Source of the DNA: Actinomycetales bacterium
GTDB lineage: Bacteria; Actinomycetota; Actinomycetes; Propionibacteriales; Nocardioidaceae
Reading direction: 5' to 3'
DNA length: 9,401 nucleotides
Assembly: GCA_012513165.1 (NCBI GenBank)
Contig: JAAZCT010000231.1
Location: 1-9,401, forward strand
Positions 1 to 7,954 of the stretch are shown in pieces. Under the pieces are notes generated by a model that was not told where the DNA came from, did not search any database, and was given only the letters and a program-made list of their open reading frames with translations. The translations under genes were made by a program, and so were the position numbers. The first letter of the stretch is position 1; every line of letters starts with the position of its first letter.

Positions 1-329
1 GTTCGAGGGTGGGATGCGCTCAGAGCGCTGTCGCCACGTTGACCTATGTCTATCAAGACCAGGTTGCTGTCCTGGGCCCGCTCGCCACCTTCGCTGAGCC
101 ACACACCTACGACCTGTGCCCGGCGCATGCGGAACGGCTCTCAGCGCCCCAAGGATGGAGCGTCGTCCGGTTGGCTCCACGGTTTGAGGAACCCGAACCG
201 ACTCAAGATGATTTGTTGGCTTTGGCCGACGCGGTGCGTGAAGCCGGGCGCCCAGCGAGAACCTCGGATGACTCCAGCAGCCCGTCGCTGAAGCTTGTCG
301 CTGATGATCCGACTACGGTAGTCCCATGA
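1..329 (+). CDS. DUF3499 family protein, 5'-truncated by window edge
   Basis: The reading frame is open from the first base to TGA at 327-329. Bases 1-2 (GT) are the end of a codon, probably TGT (Cys), so the visible protein begins (C)SRVGCAQSAVATLTYVY. This matches the conserved N-terminus of the DUF3499 family, which is confined to Actinobacteria. It continues with VLGPLATFAEPHTYDLCPAHAERL. The probable Cys-x4-Cys near the N-terminus and the later Cys-x2-His (in YDLCPAHAERL) could form a small metal site; this is inference. The C-terminal third is acidic and low in conservation, as is usual for the family. The function is unknown. Perhaps a dozen N-terminal codons and the true start lie left of the window, so the internal GTG at position 9 is not the start. 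The gene overlaps the next one by ATGA, which suggests translational coupling. Confidence 0.9.
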   Translation, partial: SRVGCAQSAVATLTYVYQDQVAVLGPLATFAEPHTYDLCPAHAERLSAPQGWSVVRLAPRFEEPEPTQDDLLALADAVREAGRPARTSDDSSSPSLKLVADDPTTVVP

Positions 330-505
330 GTCTTGATCCTGGATTGCTAGAGATCCTCGTGTGCCCGCAGTGTCGGTCTGGATTGTTCCTCGACACGGAC
401 GCCGAAGAACTGGGCTGCAATGGCTGCCAACTGGCGTACCCGATCCGTCGCAACATCCCGGTGATGTTGGTCGACGAGGCGCGTTCTTTGAACAGCGGTT
501 CCTAA
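326..505 (+). CDS. Trm112-like / UPF0434 small zinc-ribbon protein
   Basis: This 59-aa protein starts at the ATG that overlaps the stop of the DUF3499 gene and ends at TAA 503-505. It has the two cysteine pairs of a zinc ribbon, C13-P-Q-C16 and C31-N-G-C34, inside the family pattern LLEILVCPQC...LGCNGCQLAYPIR, followed by NIPVMLVDEAR. The length and the ending PVMLVDEA are typical of bacterial Trm112-like proteins. Eukaryotic and archaeal Trm112 is a zinc-binding activator of several methyltransferases. The bacterial role is poorly defined and may likewise be to stabilise a methyltransferase. There is no obvious Shine-Dalgarno sequence, which fits coupling through the ATGA overlap. No methyltransferase gene is visible in the window. 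Confidence 0.9.
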   Translation: MSLDPGLLEILVCPQCRSGLFLDTDAEELGCNGCQLAYPIRRNIPVMLVDEARSLNSGS

Positions 506-507
506 CC

Positions 508-1479
508 GTGGCAACGTCGGGCGGCACGAAGGCCGTAGTGGCGGCACTGTTGGCAAACAGCGGTATCGCCATCACTAAGTTCGGTGCCTTTCTCCTCACC
601 GGGTTTTCGTCGATGTTGGCAGAGTCGATTCACTCGGCTGCGGACGCCGGCAACCAGGCGCTGCTGCTGGTTGGCGGAAAGCGCTCGCAGCGCGAAGCGA
701 CTCCGGAGCATCCGTTCGGTTTTGGTCGCGACCGTTACATTTACGCGTTCATCGTCGCGATCGTCTTGTTCAGCTTGGGCGGTTTGTTTTCGCTCTACGA
801 GGCTTACCACAAGTTCCATGAGGTCCAATTGGGTCACGGAATGGAAGTGTTCGATAGCAAATGGCGTTTTGTGCCAGTCGTGGTCTTGGTGGTTGCCATC
901 GCGCTGGAGAGCCTTTCGTTCCGCACAGCGATTATCGAAGGTAATAAGGATCGCGGCGAGCGCGGCTGGTGGGAGTACGTTCGAACCGCGAAGGCTCCTG
1001 AGTTGCCGGTGATTTTGCTTGAGGATTTGGCAGCGCTGTTGGGTTTGATCTTTGCCTTGGGCGCGGTGAGCCTAACGCTGATCACGCACAACCCGTTGTT
1101 CGACGTGTTCGGTACTGCATTGATCGGCGCCCTACTTGTGGTCGTGGCGGCGGTTTTGGCTATTGAGATCAAGAGTCTGTTGATCGGCGAAGCCGCAGCG
1201 CCTGAATCGAACGCCCGATTGCGCAAGGCGCTAGAGTCCACCGATGGCGTGGACCGGGTCATCCACATGAAGACGCTGCATACGGCGCCCGAGGAACTCC
1301 TCGTGGCGGTCAAGGTCGCTATTGATGGCGCAGATTCGGGCCTCGAGATCGCCCAGATCATCGATCGGGCTGAACACGCGATGCGCCAAGCTGAACCGAT
1401 GGCTTTCCAAATCTTCATCGAGCCCGACTTGTTTCGCGGTGACTATCGACCGCAGCGCGAAGGGCCAGTTCAGCACTGA
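508..1479 (+). CDS. Cation diffusion facilitator (CDF) family transporter
   Basis: Predicted inner-membrane efflux protein of 323 aa for divalent cations (Zn, Mn, Fe or similar), probably driven by proton antiport. The N-terminus MATSGGTKAVVAALLANSGIA is the usual start of the SLC30A9-like actinobacterial CDF branch, so I chose GTG 508, 2 bases after the preceding stop; longer in-frame starts lie inside the Trm112-like gene. TM1 is about residues 8-32. TM2 carries H42-x3-D46. HPFGFGR is at 68-74, and TM3 (79-100) and TM4 (121-142) follow. TM5 (165-190) carries E172-D173-x-x-A in place of the HxxxD of classic CDFs, and TM6 is about 199-222. A cytoplasmic domain at about 230-305 has the ferredoxin-like pattern of CDF C-termini. 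The metal cannot be told from sequence alone. It probably shares a transcript with the two genes before it. Confidence 0.92.
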   Translation: MATSGGTKAVVAALLANSGIAITKFGAFLLTGFSSMLAESIHSAADAGNQALLLVGGKRSQREATPEHPFGFGRDRYIYAFIVAIVLFSLGGLFSLYEAYHKFHEVQLGHGMEVFDSKWRFVPVVVLVVAIALESLSFRTAIIEGNKDRGERGWWEYVRTAKAPELPVILLEDLAALLGLIFALGAVSLTLITHNPLFDVFGTALIGALLVVVAAVLAIEIKSLLIGEAAAPESNARLRKALESTDGVDRVIHMKTLHTAPEELLVAVKVAIDGADSGLEIAQIIDRAEHAMRQAEPMAFQIFIEPDLFRGDYRPQREGPVQH

Positions 1480-1557
1480 CTTGGCGCAGGTTCTAAGTCG
1501 CCTCGGATGGGGCCGGAGTTTTTGGCACCGCTCACGGACGGAAGCCGGCCTTTCCAC

Positions 1558-1563
1558 TAGGCT
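1558..1563 (+). promoter_or_regulatory. Candidate -10 box (TAGGCT) for the dynamin-like pair
   Basis: TAGGCT is a frequent actinobacterial sigma-A -10 hexamer. It lies 14 bases before the ATG at 1578, in the 98-base gap after the CDF gene. Transcription would start around 1570, leaving a leader of under 10 bases. No good -35 is visible; GGAC near 1536-1539 is only a partial match. No Shine-Dalgarno precedes the ATG, which agrees with a near-leaderless message. Confidence 0.4.
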
Positions 1564-1577
1564 GTTGTCTGATTCAC

Positions 1578-3317
1578 ATGGATAACACGACTTCTTCCCC
1601 AGAGCCTCAGGCCGCTGCCCCTGACGAGTTGTACGATGCGCTCTCTGCGCTCGCCGCGGCCGTCGCTTGTGTGCCGTTTGTTCTTGACATTCCGGGTATT
1701 GAAGACGCTCGTGCCGCCCAGCGGGTCGTGACCGACCAATTATCCGATTACGTGTTGCCGCGGCTCGAGAATCTCGACGCACCGCTTCTTGTCGTGGTCG
1801 GTGGTTCGACGGGGGCCGGCAAGTCCACCCTGGTCAACTCGATTGTGGGGAAACGCGTCACGGAAACCGGCGTATTGCGTCCGACCACTCGCACCCCGGT
1901 TTTGGTGCACCACCCAGACGACACCGAGTGGTTCACACGTGGATCGTTGCTGCCAGACTTCGTGCGCACCGGATCAAACCGCCGCCGCGCCAACACGGTG
2001 CGTCAAGTGGCGAGTTCGCGCGTTTGGCCCGGCCTAGCAATTCTCGACGCACCCGACTTCGACTCCATCGACGAATCTAACCGTGAGATGGCGGAACAGC
2101 TTTTGGCTGCGGCTGACTTGTGGTTGTTTGTCACGTCGGCTGCCCGGTATGCCGATAACGTCCCGTGGGAGCATCTGCGTCAGGCCGCACAACGCAGCGC
2201 GTCCATCGCGGTGGTGTTAGATCGGACGTCACCCGAAGCGATGCGTCAGGTGCGCCGCCACCTCGCGCAAATGTTGACGGAGCACGGACTGTCAGACGTG
2301 GCACTGTTTTCGGTGCCCGAATCAGAACCCAATAGCCAAGGCGTGCTGCCCGCCGCAGACGTTGCACAAATTGTGATGTGGTTGCGGCAGATGGCGGCGG
2401 ACGTTCAAACCCGCCGAGAAATCGTTCTGTCTACGCTGCAAGGTGCCATCAACCACGACATCGATGCGTCCCGCCGTCTTGCGGGCGACTTGGACCGGCA
2501 GATTGTGGCGGCTGATCATCTCTTTGACGATGTTCGTCACGTTTACGCCGAGAGCCTGGACGCAGTGTTGGCGCAAGCCACCGATGGCACGATGCTGCGA
2601 GGTGAAGTGCTTGCTCGGTGGCAAGAGTTCGTGGGTTCCGGAGAACTTTTCCGCAGTCTCGAGAGCAAGGTCGGGAACCTGCGCGATCGTCTTTTCGTGA
2701 AACGCAAGAGCGCGGTGGAAGCCCAAGACGTCGAATCAGCGGCCACGAGCGGTTTGCACCTCTTGATCCTCGATCAAGCTGAACGAGCCGCCGAAGCCGC
2801 CGCGCGGGCTTGGGCAGGCGAACCTGCTGGCCGGACGTTGCTTGAGGCACATCCTGAATTAGATCGCGCCTCGCGAGATGTGCGCATCCGGGCCGAGCGT
2901 ATCGCTCGTGAATGGCGCGAAGCCGTTTTCGAGTTGGTCAGCGAAAAAGGCGCCGGCAAGAAGGCGAAAGCCAAGGTGCTGTCCTATGGGGTCAACGCGA
3001 CAGGCGTTGCGTTGATGGTGGTCGTTTTCGCGGGAACTGCTGGTTTGACTGGGGCAGAGATCGGGATTGCCGGCGGAACCGCCGTCGCTGGTCAAAAGTT
3101 GTTGGAAGCGGTCTTCGGAGATCAAGCTATGCGCGAGCTGGCGAAGGCGGCCAGCGACGATCTTAGACGCCGCGTTTCAGATTTGTTCGAGTCCGAAGCG
3201 TTGCGGTTTATGGATCTACTCCCGGACCCGCAACTTTTGCGCCTCTCTGCATGGGAAATTGAACGCGCGATCGAAGAACTAGACGAAAGCCCGTCCACGA
3301 CGGAGAGTTTGGCATGA
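1578..3317 (+). CDS. Dynamin-like membrane GTPase, first of a tandem pair
   Basis: 579-aa P-loop GTPase of the type often annotated as dynamin family, ABC transporter or GTPase-domain protein in Actinobacteria. The G1/Walker A motif GGSTGAGKST is at 75-84, preceded by a hydrophobic strand (LLVVV). G2 is probably T103/T104 in RPTTRTPV. The G3 region is D157-A-P-D-F-D-S, with Asp where most GTPases have Gly. The expected G4 position reads VVLDRTS (212-218), which lacks N/T-K-x-D. A long, mainly helical segment follows (about 280-460; Ala-, Arg- and Glu-rich, stalk-like). A basic patch KKAKAK (461-466) precedes a hydrophobic stretch at about 473-510 that could insert in or lie on the membrane, like the paddle of bacterial dynamins. 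The tail (515-579) is amphipathic and acidic. The gene ends in an ATGA overlap with a second GTPase gene, so the two products probably act together. By analogy with Streptomyces DynA/DynB, the role may be in cell-division membranes; that is inference. Confidence 0.85.
   Translation: MDNTTSSPEPQAAAPDELYDALSALAAAVACVPFVLDIPGIEDARAAQRVVTDQLSDYVLPRLENLDAPLLVVVGGSTGAGKSTLVNSIVGKRVTETGVLRPTTRTPVLVHHPDDTEWFTRGSLLPDFVRTGSNRRRANTVRQVASSRVWPGLAILDAPDFDSIDESNREMAEQLLAAADLWLFVTSAARYADNVPWEHLRQAAQRSASIAVVLDRTSPEAMRQVRRHLAQMLTEHGLSDVALFSVPESEPNSQGVLPAADVAQIVMWLRQMAADVQTRREIVLSTLQGAINHDIDASRRLAGDLDRQIVAADHLFDDVRHVYAESLDAVLAQATDGTMLRGEVLARWQEFVGSGELFRSLESKVGNLRDRLFVKRKSAVEAQDVESAATSGLHLLILDQAERAAEAAARAWAGEPAGRTLLEAHPELDRASRDVRIRAERIAREWREAVFELVSEKGAGKKAKAKVLSYGVNATGVALMVVVFAGTAGLTGAEIGIAGGTAVAGQKLLEAVFGDQAMRELAKAASDDLRRRVSDLFESEALRFMDLLPDPQLLRLSAWEIERAIEELDESPSTTESLA
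3302..3307 (+). promoter_or_regulatory. Ribosome binding site of the second GTPase
   Basis: GGAGAG ends 6 bases before the ATG at 3314, inside the end of the preceding gene. Together with the ATGA overlap it supports this start and coupled translation of the two GTPases. Confidence 0.6.
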
Positions 3318-4915
3318 CAGATCTTGATCACCGCTTGGGCGCGTTAGAGCAGGCGATGACTGCGGCCCGAGACCGGCTCGAACCGGAAGTTCTAAAAAGG
3401 TCCAGCCATGTGTTCGAGCACGCGAATGCCCGCCTGCGCTTAGCGCCAGACCATACGGTCGTGGTTTTGGGTGGTTCGACCGGCTCTGGCAAGTCTTCGC
3501 TGTTCAACGCGATCACTGGCCTTGAGTTGGCCGACGTCGGGTTCCTTCGTCCGACCACCTCGGAGGCGCTGGCTTGTGCGTGGGGGCCTGGTGGAGCCAC
3601 TGAACTTCTCGACTGGATCGGTGTCTTACGGAGGAATCAGATTTCTCGTCGGAGTCATCTTGACCTGACGGATCGGCACGTGGATTTCGAAGGGCTCGTC
3701 CTCGTGGATTTGCCCGACCATGACTCGGTCGCCGTCGATAACAAACTCGTAGTGGATCGCTTGGTCGCACACACGGACTTGTTCATCTGGGTGCTGGATC
3801 CGCAAAAATATGCGGATGCTGCGATCCATGAGCAATACCTCGAACCACTTTCAACTCACCATGAAACTACCGTGGTGGTGTTAAACCAAATCGATCGTTT
3901 GTCGACAGAAGACCAAGAGATCGCGTTGACGGACTTGCGCCAAGTTTTGGATCGCGAAGGCCTACATGAGGTACCGATTCTGGCGACCTCAACGGTCACG
4001 GGACAAGGCTTGGTCGAGCTTCGCCGAGAGATTCGGAAGCGGATCTCATCGAAAGAGACGGCATCCGCGCGGCTGGTCGGCGACGTCCGTGCCGCGGCCA
4101 GCACCTTGGTGGAAGCTGGTGGCGAGCAAGCGGCACCGGGCGTGCAACCCGGCCACCGCGAGAAGCTGATTGAGATTTTCGAAGTGTGTATCGGCGTCGA
4201 TCAGATGGCAGATGCGGTCGAGGACTCGATGCTGCGGCGTGCGGCTGTCGCGACAGACTGGCCGGTTCTTGGTTGGATCGGCCGGTTACGTCGCGATCCG
4301 CTCAAGGCGATCGGTTTGGGTCGTTCGGTTCGCGATGTTTTGGCGCCCGATATGCCCATGACTCCGTCGGTGCAGCGTTCGCGTGCCGAACTTGCCTTGC
4401 GTGAAGTAGCTGAAGCCTCCGTAGTGGGATTGGCGCGACCTTGGCGTTCGGCGATTTTGGATCAGGTCACCGGGACGGGGGCCCGCGACGTGATCGACGA
4501 TTTGGATAAGGCGATCGCAGACGTCGACCCCGATGTGAGCCGGCGTCGCTGGTGGTGGGGCTTGTTCTCGTTCTTGCAGTGGTTCGCGTTGTTGGCGACT
4601 GCGGTGGGAATGGTTCTTTTCGGTCTCAGTTTCGCGCCGGATATTCTTCCCGGACGCGAGAGTCTTTTGCCGGCACCGCAGGGAATCCGGCTTGACGTGT
4701 GGCTGATCGCCGGTGGCTTGATGTTGGCGCTTGGCCTGACGGTGAGTGCGCGGTTCTTTGGCGCACTGTCTGCCCATCGAACGGCGGTCAAGTTTGAGAA
4801 GCGACTGCGTGAGGCCGTTAAGAAAACCACGGACACGGTGGTGCTGGAACGGCTGCAGGGCGAGTTGGACCGCTATGGCCGCTATCGAGACGGAGTGCGC
4901 ACAGCGGCCTACTGA
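3314..4915 (+). CDS. YfjP-like dynamin-type GTPase with two C-terminal TM helices
   Basis: 533-aa GTPase, second of the tandem pair. The G1 motif GGSTGSGKSS is at 53-62. The G2 threonines are in RPTTSEA (80-85). G3 is D132-L-P-D-H-D-S, the same D-x-P-D-x-D-S signature as the partner. G4 is a recognisable N191-Q-I-D194. A G5-like ATSTVTGQGL follows at 224-233. So this member keeps a complete guanine-recognition set, unlike the first protein. The middle region (about 240-410) is helical. Two membrane helices are clear: about 414-440, starting WWWGLFSFLQWF, and about 460-485, starting DVWLIAGGLMLALG. A basic, amphipathic cytoplasmic tail follows (FEKRLREAVKK). The loop between the helices would be extracytoplasmic if both ends are cytoplasmic. 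Likely role: membrane-bound partner in a hetero-oligomeric dynamin complex. It is often annotated as YfjP family GTPase or 50S ribosome-binding GTPase; ribosome binding is not supported here. Confidence 0.87.
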   Translation: MTDLDHRLGALEQAMTAARDRLEPEVLKRSSHVFEHANARLRLAPDHTVVVLGGSTGSGKSSLFNAITGLELADVGFLRPTTSEALACAWGPGGATELLDWIGVLRRNQISRRSHLDLTDRHVDFEGLVLVDLPDHDSVAVDNKLVVDRLVAHTDLFIWVLDPQKYADAAIHEQYLEPLSTHHETTVVVLNQIDRLSTEDQEIALTDLRQVLDREGLHEVPILATSTVTGQGLVELRREIRKRISSKETASARLVGDVRAAASTLVEAGGEQAAPGVQPGHREKLIEIFEVCIGVDQMADAVEDSMLRRAAVATDWPVLGWIGRLRRDPLKAIGLGRSVRDVLAPDMPMTPSVQRSRAELALREVAEASVVGLARPWRSAILDQVTGTGARDVIDDLDKAIADVDPDVSRRRWWWGLFSFLQWFALLATAVGMVLFGLSFAPDILPGRESLLPAPQGIRLDVWLIAGGLMLALGLTVSARFFGALSAHRTAVKFEKRLREAVKKTTDTVVLERLQGELDRYGRYRDGVRTAAY

Positions 4916-4946
4916 TTGGGTGAACTGAGGTCCGGGCCGATATGGT
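4916..4946 (+). promoter_or_regulatory. Weak candidate promoter of ettA
   Basis: TTGGGT (4916-4921) and TATGGT (4941-4946) are separated by 19 bases in the 40-base gap before ettA. The -10-like box ends 9 bases before the ATG, so the leader would be only a few bases. No Shine-Dalgarno is present at the right distance. The spacing is long, so the -35 is doubtful; read-through from the GTPase genes is also possible. Confidence 0.3.
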
Positions 4947-4955
4947 TGGGCCATC

Positions 4956-6638
<1,683 letters not shown>

Positions 6639-6646
6639 TCTTCCGC

Positions 6647-6660
6647 GCGGGGTTTCCCGC
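6647..6660. terminator. Short hairpin between convergent genes
   Basis: GCGGG and CCCGC form a 5-bp stem with the 4-base loop GTTT, in the 21-base gap between the ettA stop and the stop of the opposing membrane-protein gene. There is no U-run on either side, so it is at best a weak bidirectional terminator. Confidence 0.3.
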
Positions 6661-7565
6661 TATTCGGCCCCGCAGCTGGCACAGTGGGGAGTTCCCACTC
6701 GGCGAGCGTGGTTGCAGGTGGCGCATTCGGCGACGGCCGCGCGGCCGCAACCTTCGCAGTGTGCTTGATCGGGTCGAACCGGGAAAGCACAGAAGGGGCA
6801 TTCGCCTTTGCGCACTCGGGTGCGAGTGGTGCGCTTGGCGAGGTACTTCTGCAGTAACGCGAACGCCCCGATTGTTGCTGCGATGCCCATCAGCGACAGG
6901 ACGATCGGCCCGAGTTCCAGGATGTCGATGTAGTCAGTGATGTAGTCGACGAGGAACACGAACGCGAGGATCGTGGCGCTGGCTGTCAGCGCGAAACCGA
7001 TCGGAACGTATCGCGACTCCCGAGCTCGCAGGCGCTGCGTCCACAAGAGCGATCCGAGCAGCATGCCGCCGATGAACACGAGGCGTAATCCGGCCACGAG
7101 CCAGTGGCGCCACGAATTCGCATTCTCCTTCTCAATCTTTTGATGCAGGGCTTCGACCTTGCCTGCGGCCGCGGCGGTTCGATCCCTGACCTCCTCAGCC
7201 TTGGTAAGTTGCTCACGACTCAGTTTGACCGCCGTTTGTGCTTCGCGGTACTGCCGTTCGAGGACTGCCGTGCTTTCGCCACGGTCGACCGCCAGGTTAA
7301 GGTCGGCGCGGGCTTGGTTCAGATCTTCGGTGTTTTTATCGTGGGTTTCGAGGGTTAAGTAGTATTCCTGATCAGCGTTGGCCGCCTGATCAATGATCTT
7401 GTTCTCGGCGGCTGAGTATGAGTAGGCCTTGTCAGGTCCAACCCAGTCGTAGGCCTTCCAGTACAGCCAGCCGCTGCCGATCAGGACGAAAGCGGCGAGC
7501 ACGACGGCGAGGAACTTCTCGCCTTTGGTTGAGGTGATGTCTTCAGTTTCTACGCGGATAGACAT
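6660..7565 (-). CDS. Membrane protein with coiled coil and C-terminal double zinc ribbon, function unknown
   Basis: 301 aa, not recognised as a named family. TM1 is at about 18-36, after a short N-terminal tail without a cleavage site. Next comes a charged helical segment at about 52-148, rich in Gln, Glu, Ala and Lys with heptad-like spacing (DLNQARADLNLAV, LSREQLTKAEEVRD), most likely a coiled coil. TM2 (about 155-175), TM3 (188-207) and TM4 (218-239) follow. If the N-terminus is cytoplasmic, the coiled coil lies outside the membrane and the C-terminus is cytoplasmic. The tail has two CxxC pairs per ribbon: C256-C259 with C270-C273, and C281-C284 with C295-C298, a double zinc ribbon. A strong ribosome binding site fixes the start. 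It lies 27 bases after an HTH regulator gene on the same strand, so the two probably form an operon. Such zinc ribbons can bind partners or act as sensors, but no substrate or enzyme motif is visible. Confidence 0.85.
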   Translation of the reverse strand: MSIRVETEDITSTKGEKFLAVVLAAFVLIGSGWLYWKAYDWVGPDKAYSYSAAENKIIDQAANADQEYYLTLETHDKNTEDLNQARADLNLAVDRGESTAVLERQYREAQTAVKLSREQLTKAEEVRDRTAAAAGKVEALHQKIEKENANSWRHWLVAGLRLVFIGGMLLGSLLWTQRLRARESRYVPIGFALTASATILAFVFLVDYITDYIDILELGPIVLSLMGIAATIGAFALLQKYLAKRTTRTRVRKGECPFCAFPVRPDQAHCEGCGRAAVAECATCNHARRVGTPHCASCGAE

Positions 7566-7570
7566 AGGAA

Positions 7571-7576
7571 CTCCTT
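7571..7576 (-). promoter_or_regulatory. Strong ribosome binding site of the membrane-protein gene
   Basis: Read on the minus strand, AAGGAG lies 5 bases before the ATG at 7565-7563, near-ideal spacing. This is one of the clearest Shine-Dalgarno sequences in the window. It suggests independent, efficient translation of this second gene of the operon. Confidence 0.75.
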
Positions 7577-7592
7577 CATTGTGGTGGGGTGC

Positions 7593-7844
7593 TCAGCGGG
7601 TGGTCGGGTTGATGCGGGTGCGGGGCCGGAATGCGATCTCGAGGTTCGAATCGAGGGCTTCGGCCATAGCTAACAGCGTGTCCACTCGGGGCGGCCGCTT
7701 GGCTGATTCAAATCGCGCGATGGCGGGTTGAGTGGTTCCACACAGTTCGGCCAGTTCCTTTTGGGACAGGCCGAGTTCTGTGCGGCGATTAACCACCTGC
7801 TGCGCGATCGCGGAATAGATCTCCTGCTCTCGGGGACTGTTCAT
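7593..7844 (-). CDS. Small XRE/Cro-type helix-turn-helix regulator
   Basis: 83-aa DNA-binding protein. The HTH covers about residues 17-62, with the two helices in SQKELAELCGTTQPAIARFE (27-46), the classic XRE/HTH_3 pattern. A conserved tail LLAMAEALDSNLEIAFRPR ends in the short beta-like segment common in HigA- and HipB-type antitoxin regulators. No toxin-like gene (HigB, HipA, RelE fold) is adjacent. The downstream partner in the putative operon is a membrane zinc-ribbon protein instead. The start ATG at 7844-7842 has no Shine-Dalgarno and lies 8 bases behind a candidate -10 (TATAGC), so the message may be leaderless. A perfect 17-bp inverted repeat overlaps that promoter, so negative autoregulation is likely. 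The DNA-binding role is well supported; the target is inferred. Confidence 0.88.
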   Translation of the reverse strand: MNSPREQEIYSAIAQQVVNRRTELGLSQKELAELCGTTQPAIARFESAKRPPRVDTLLAMAEALDSNLEIAFRPRTRINPTTR

Positions 7845-7852
7845 GGCAACAC

Positions 7853-7879
7853 GCTATAACATTTATGCAATGTTGTCTA
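7853..7879 (-). promoter_or_regulatory. Candidate promoter of the HTH-membrane protein operon
   Basis: On the minus strand, TAGACA (complement of 7874-7879; 5 of 6 matches to TTGACA) is followed after 15 bases by TATAGC (complement of 7853-7858); shifting the -10 one base gives a 16-base spacer. The start codon lies 8 bases after TATAGC. The -35 sits in the centre of the inverted repeat and the -10 overlaps one arm, so a protein bound there would block RNA polymerase. The short spacer lowers certainty. Confidence 0.42.
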
Positions 7880-7895
7880 TTGCATAAATGTTATA
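7855..7895. repeat. Perfect 17-bp inverted repeat, likely operator
   Basis: The arms TATAACATTTATGCAAT (7855-7871) and ATTGCATAAATGTTATA (7879-7895) are exact reverse complements around the 7-base centre GTTGTCT. The element is strongly AT-rich against a GC-rich background and starts 10 bases upstream of the HTH start codon. Its size and position fit the operator of a dimeric or tetrameric HTH repressor. For a plus-strand transcript it would also form a hairpin followed by TTTTT (7896-7900), but no plus-strand gene precedes it. Confidence 0.85.
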
Positions 7896-7954
7896 TTTTT
7901 GGGGTGCGAAAACTACGGGAGGCCCTGTTTGGAGCGCCGGGACCGCGGGGGAGT

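Noticed and set aside
834..1418. 194-codon minus-strand frame opposite the CDF gene
   Set aside because: Shadow of a conserved transporter; composition is that of reverse-complement coding sequence.
7593..7844. Classic type II toxin-antitoxin pair
   Set aside because: The HTH protein looks antitoxin-like, but no RelE, HigB, HipA or other known toxin is adjacent on either side. Only a looser analogy with the membrane protein remains.
7855..7900. Inverted repeat as an intrinsic terminator
   Set aside because: On the minus strand it is not followed by U residues. On the plus strand TTTTT follows, but there is no plus-strand gene to terminate.
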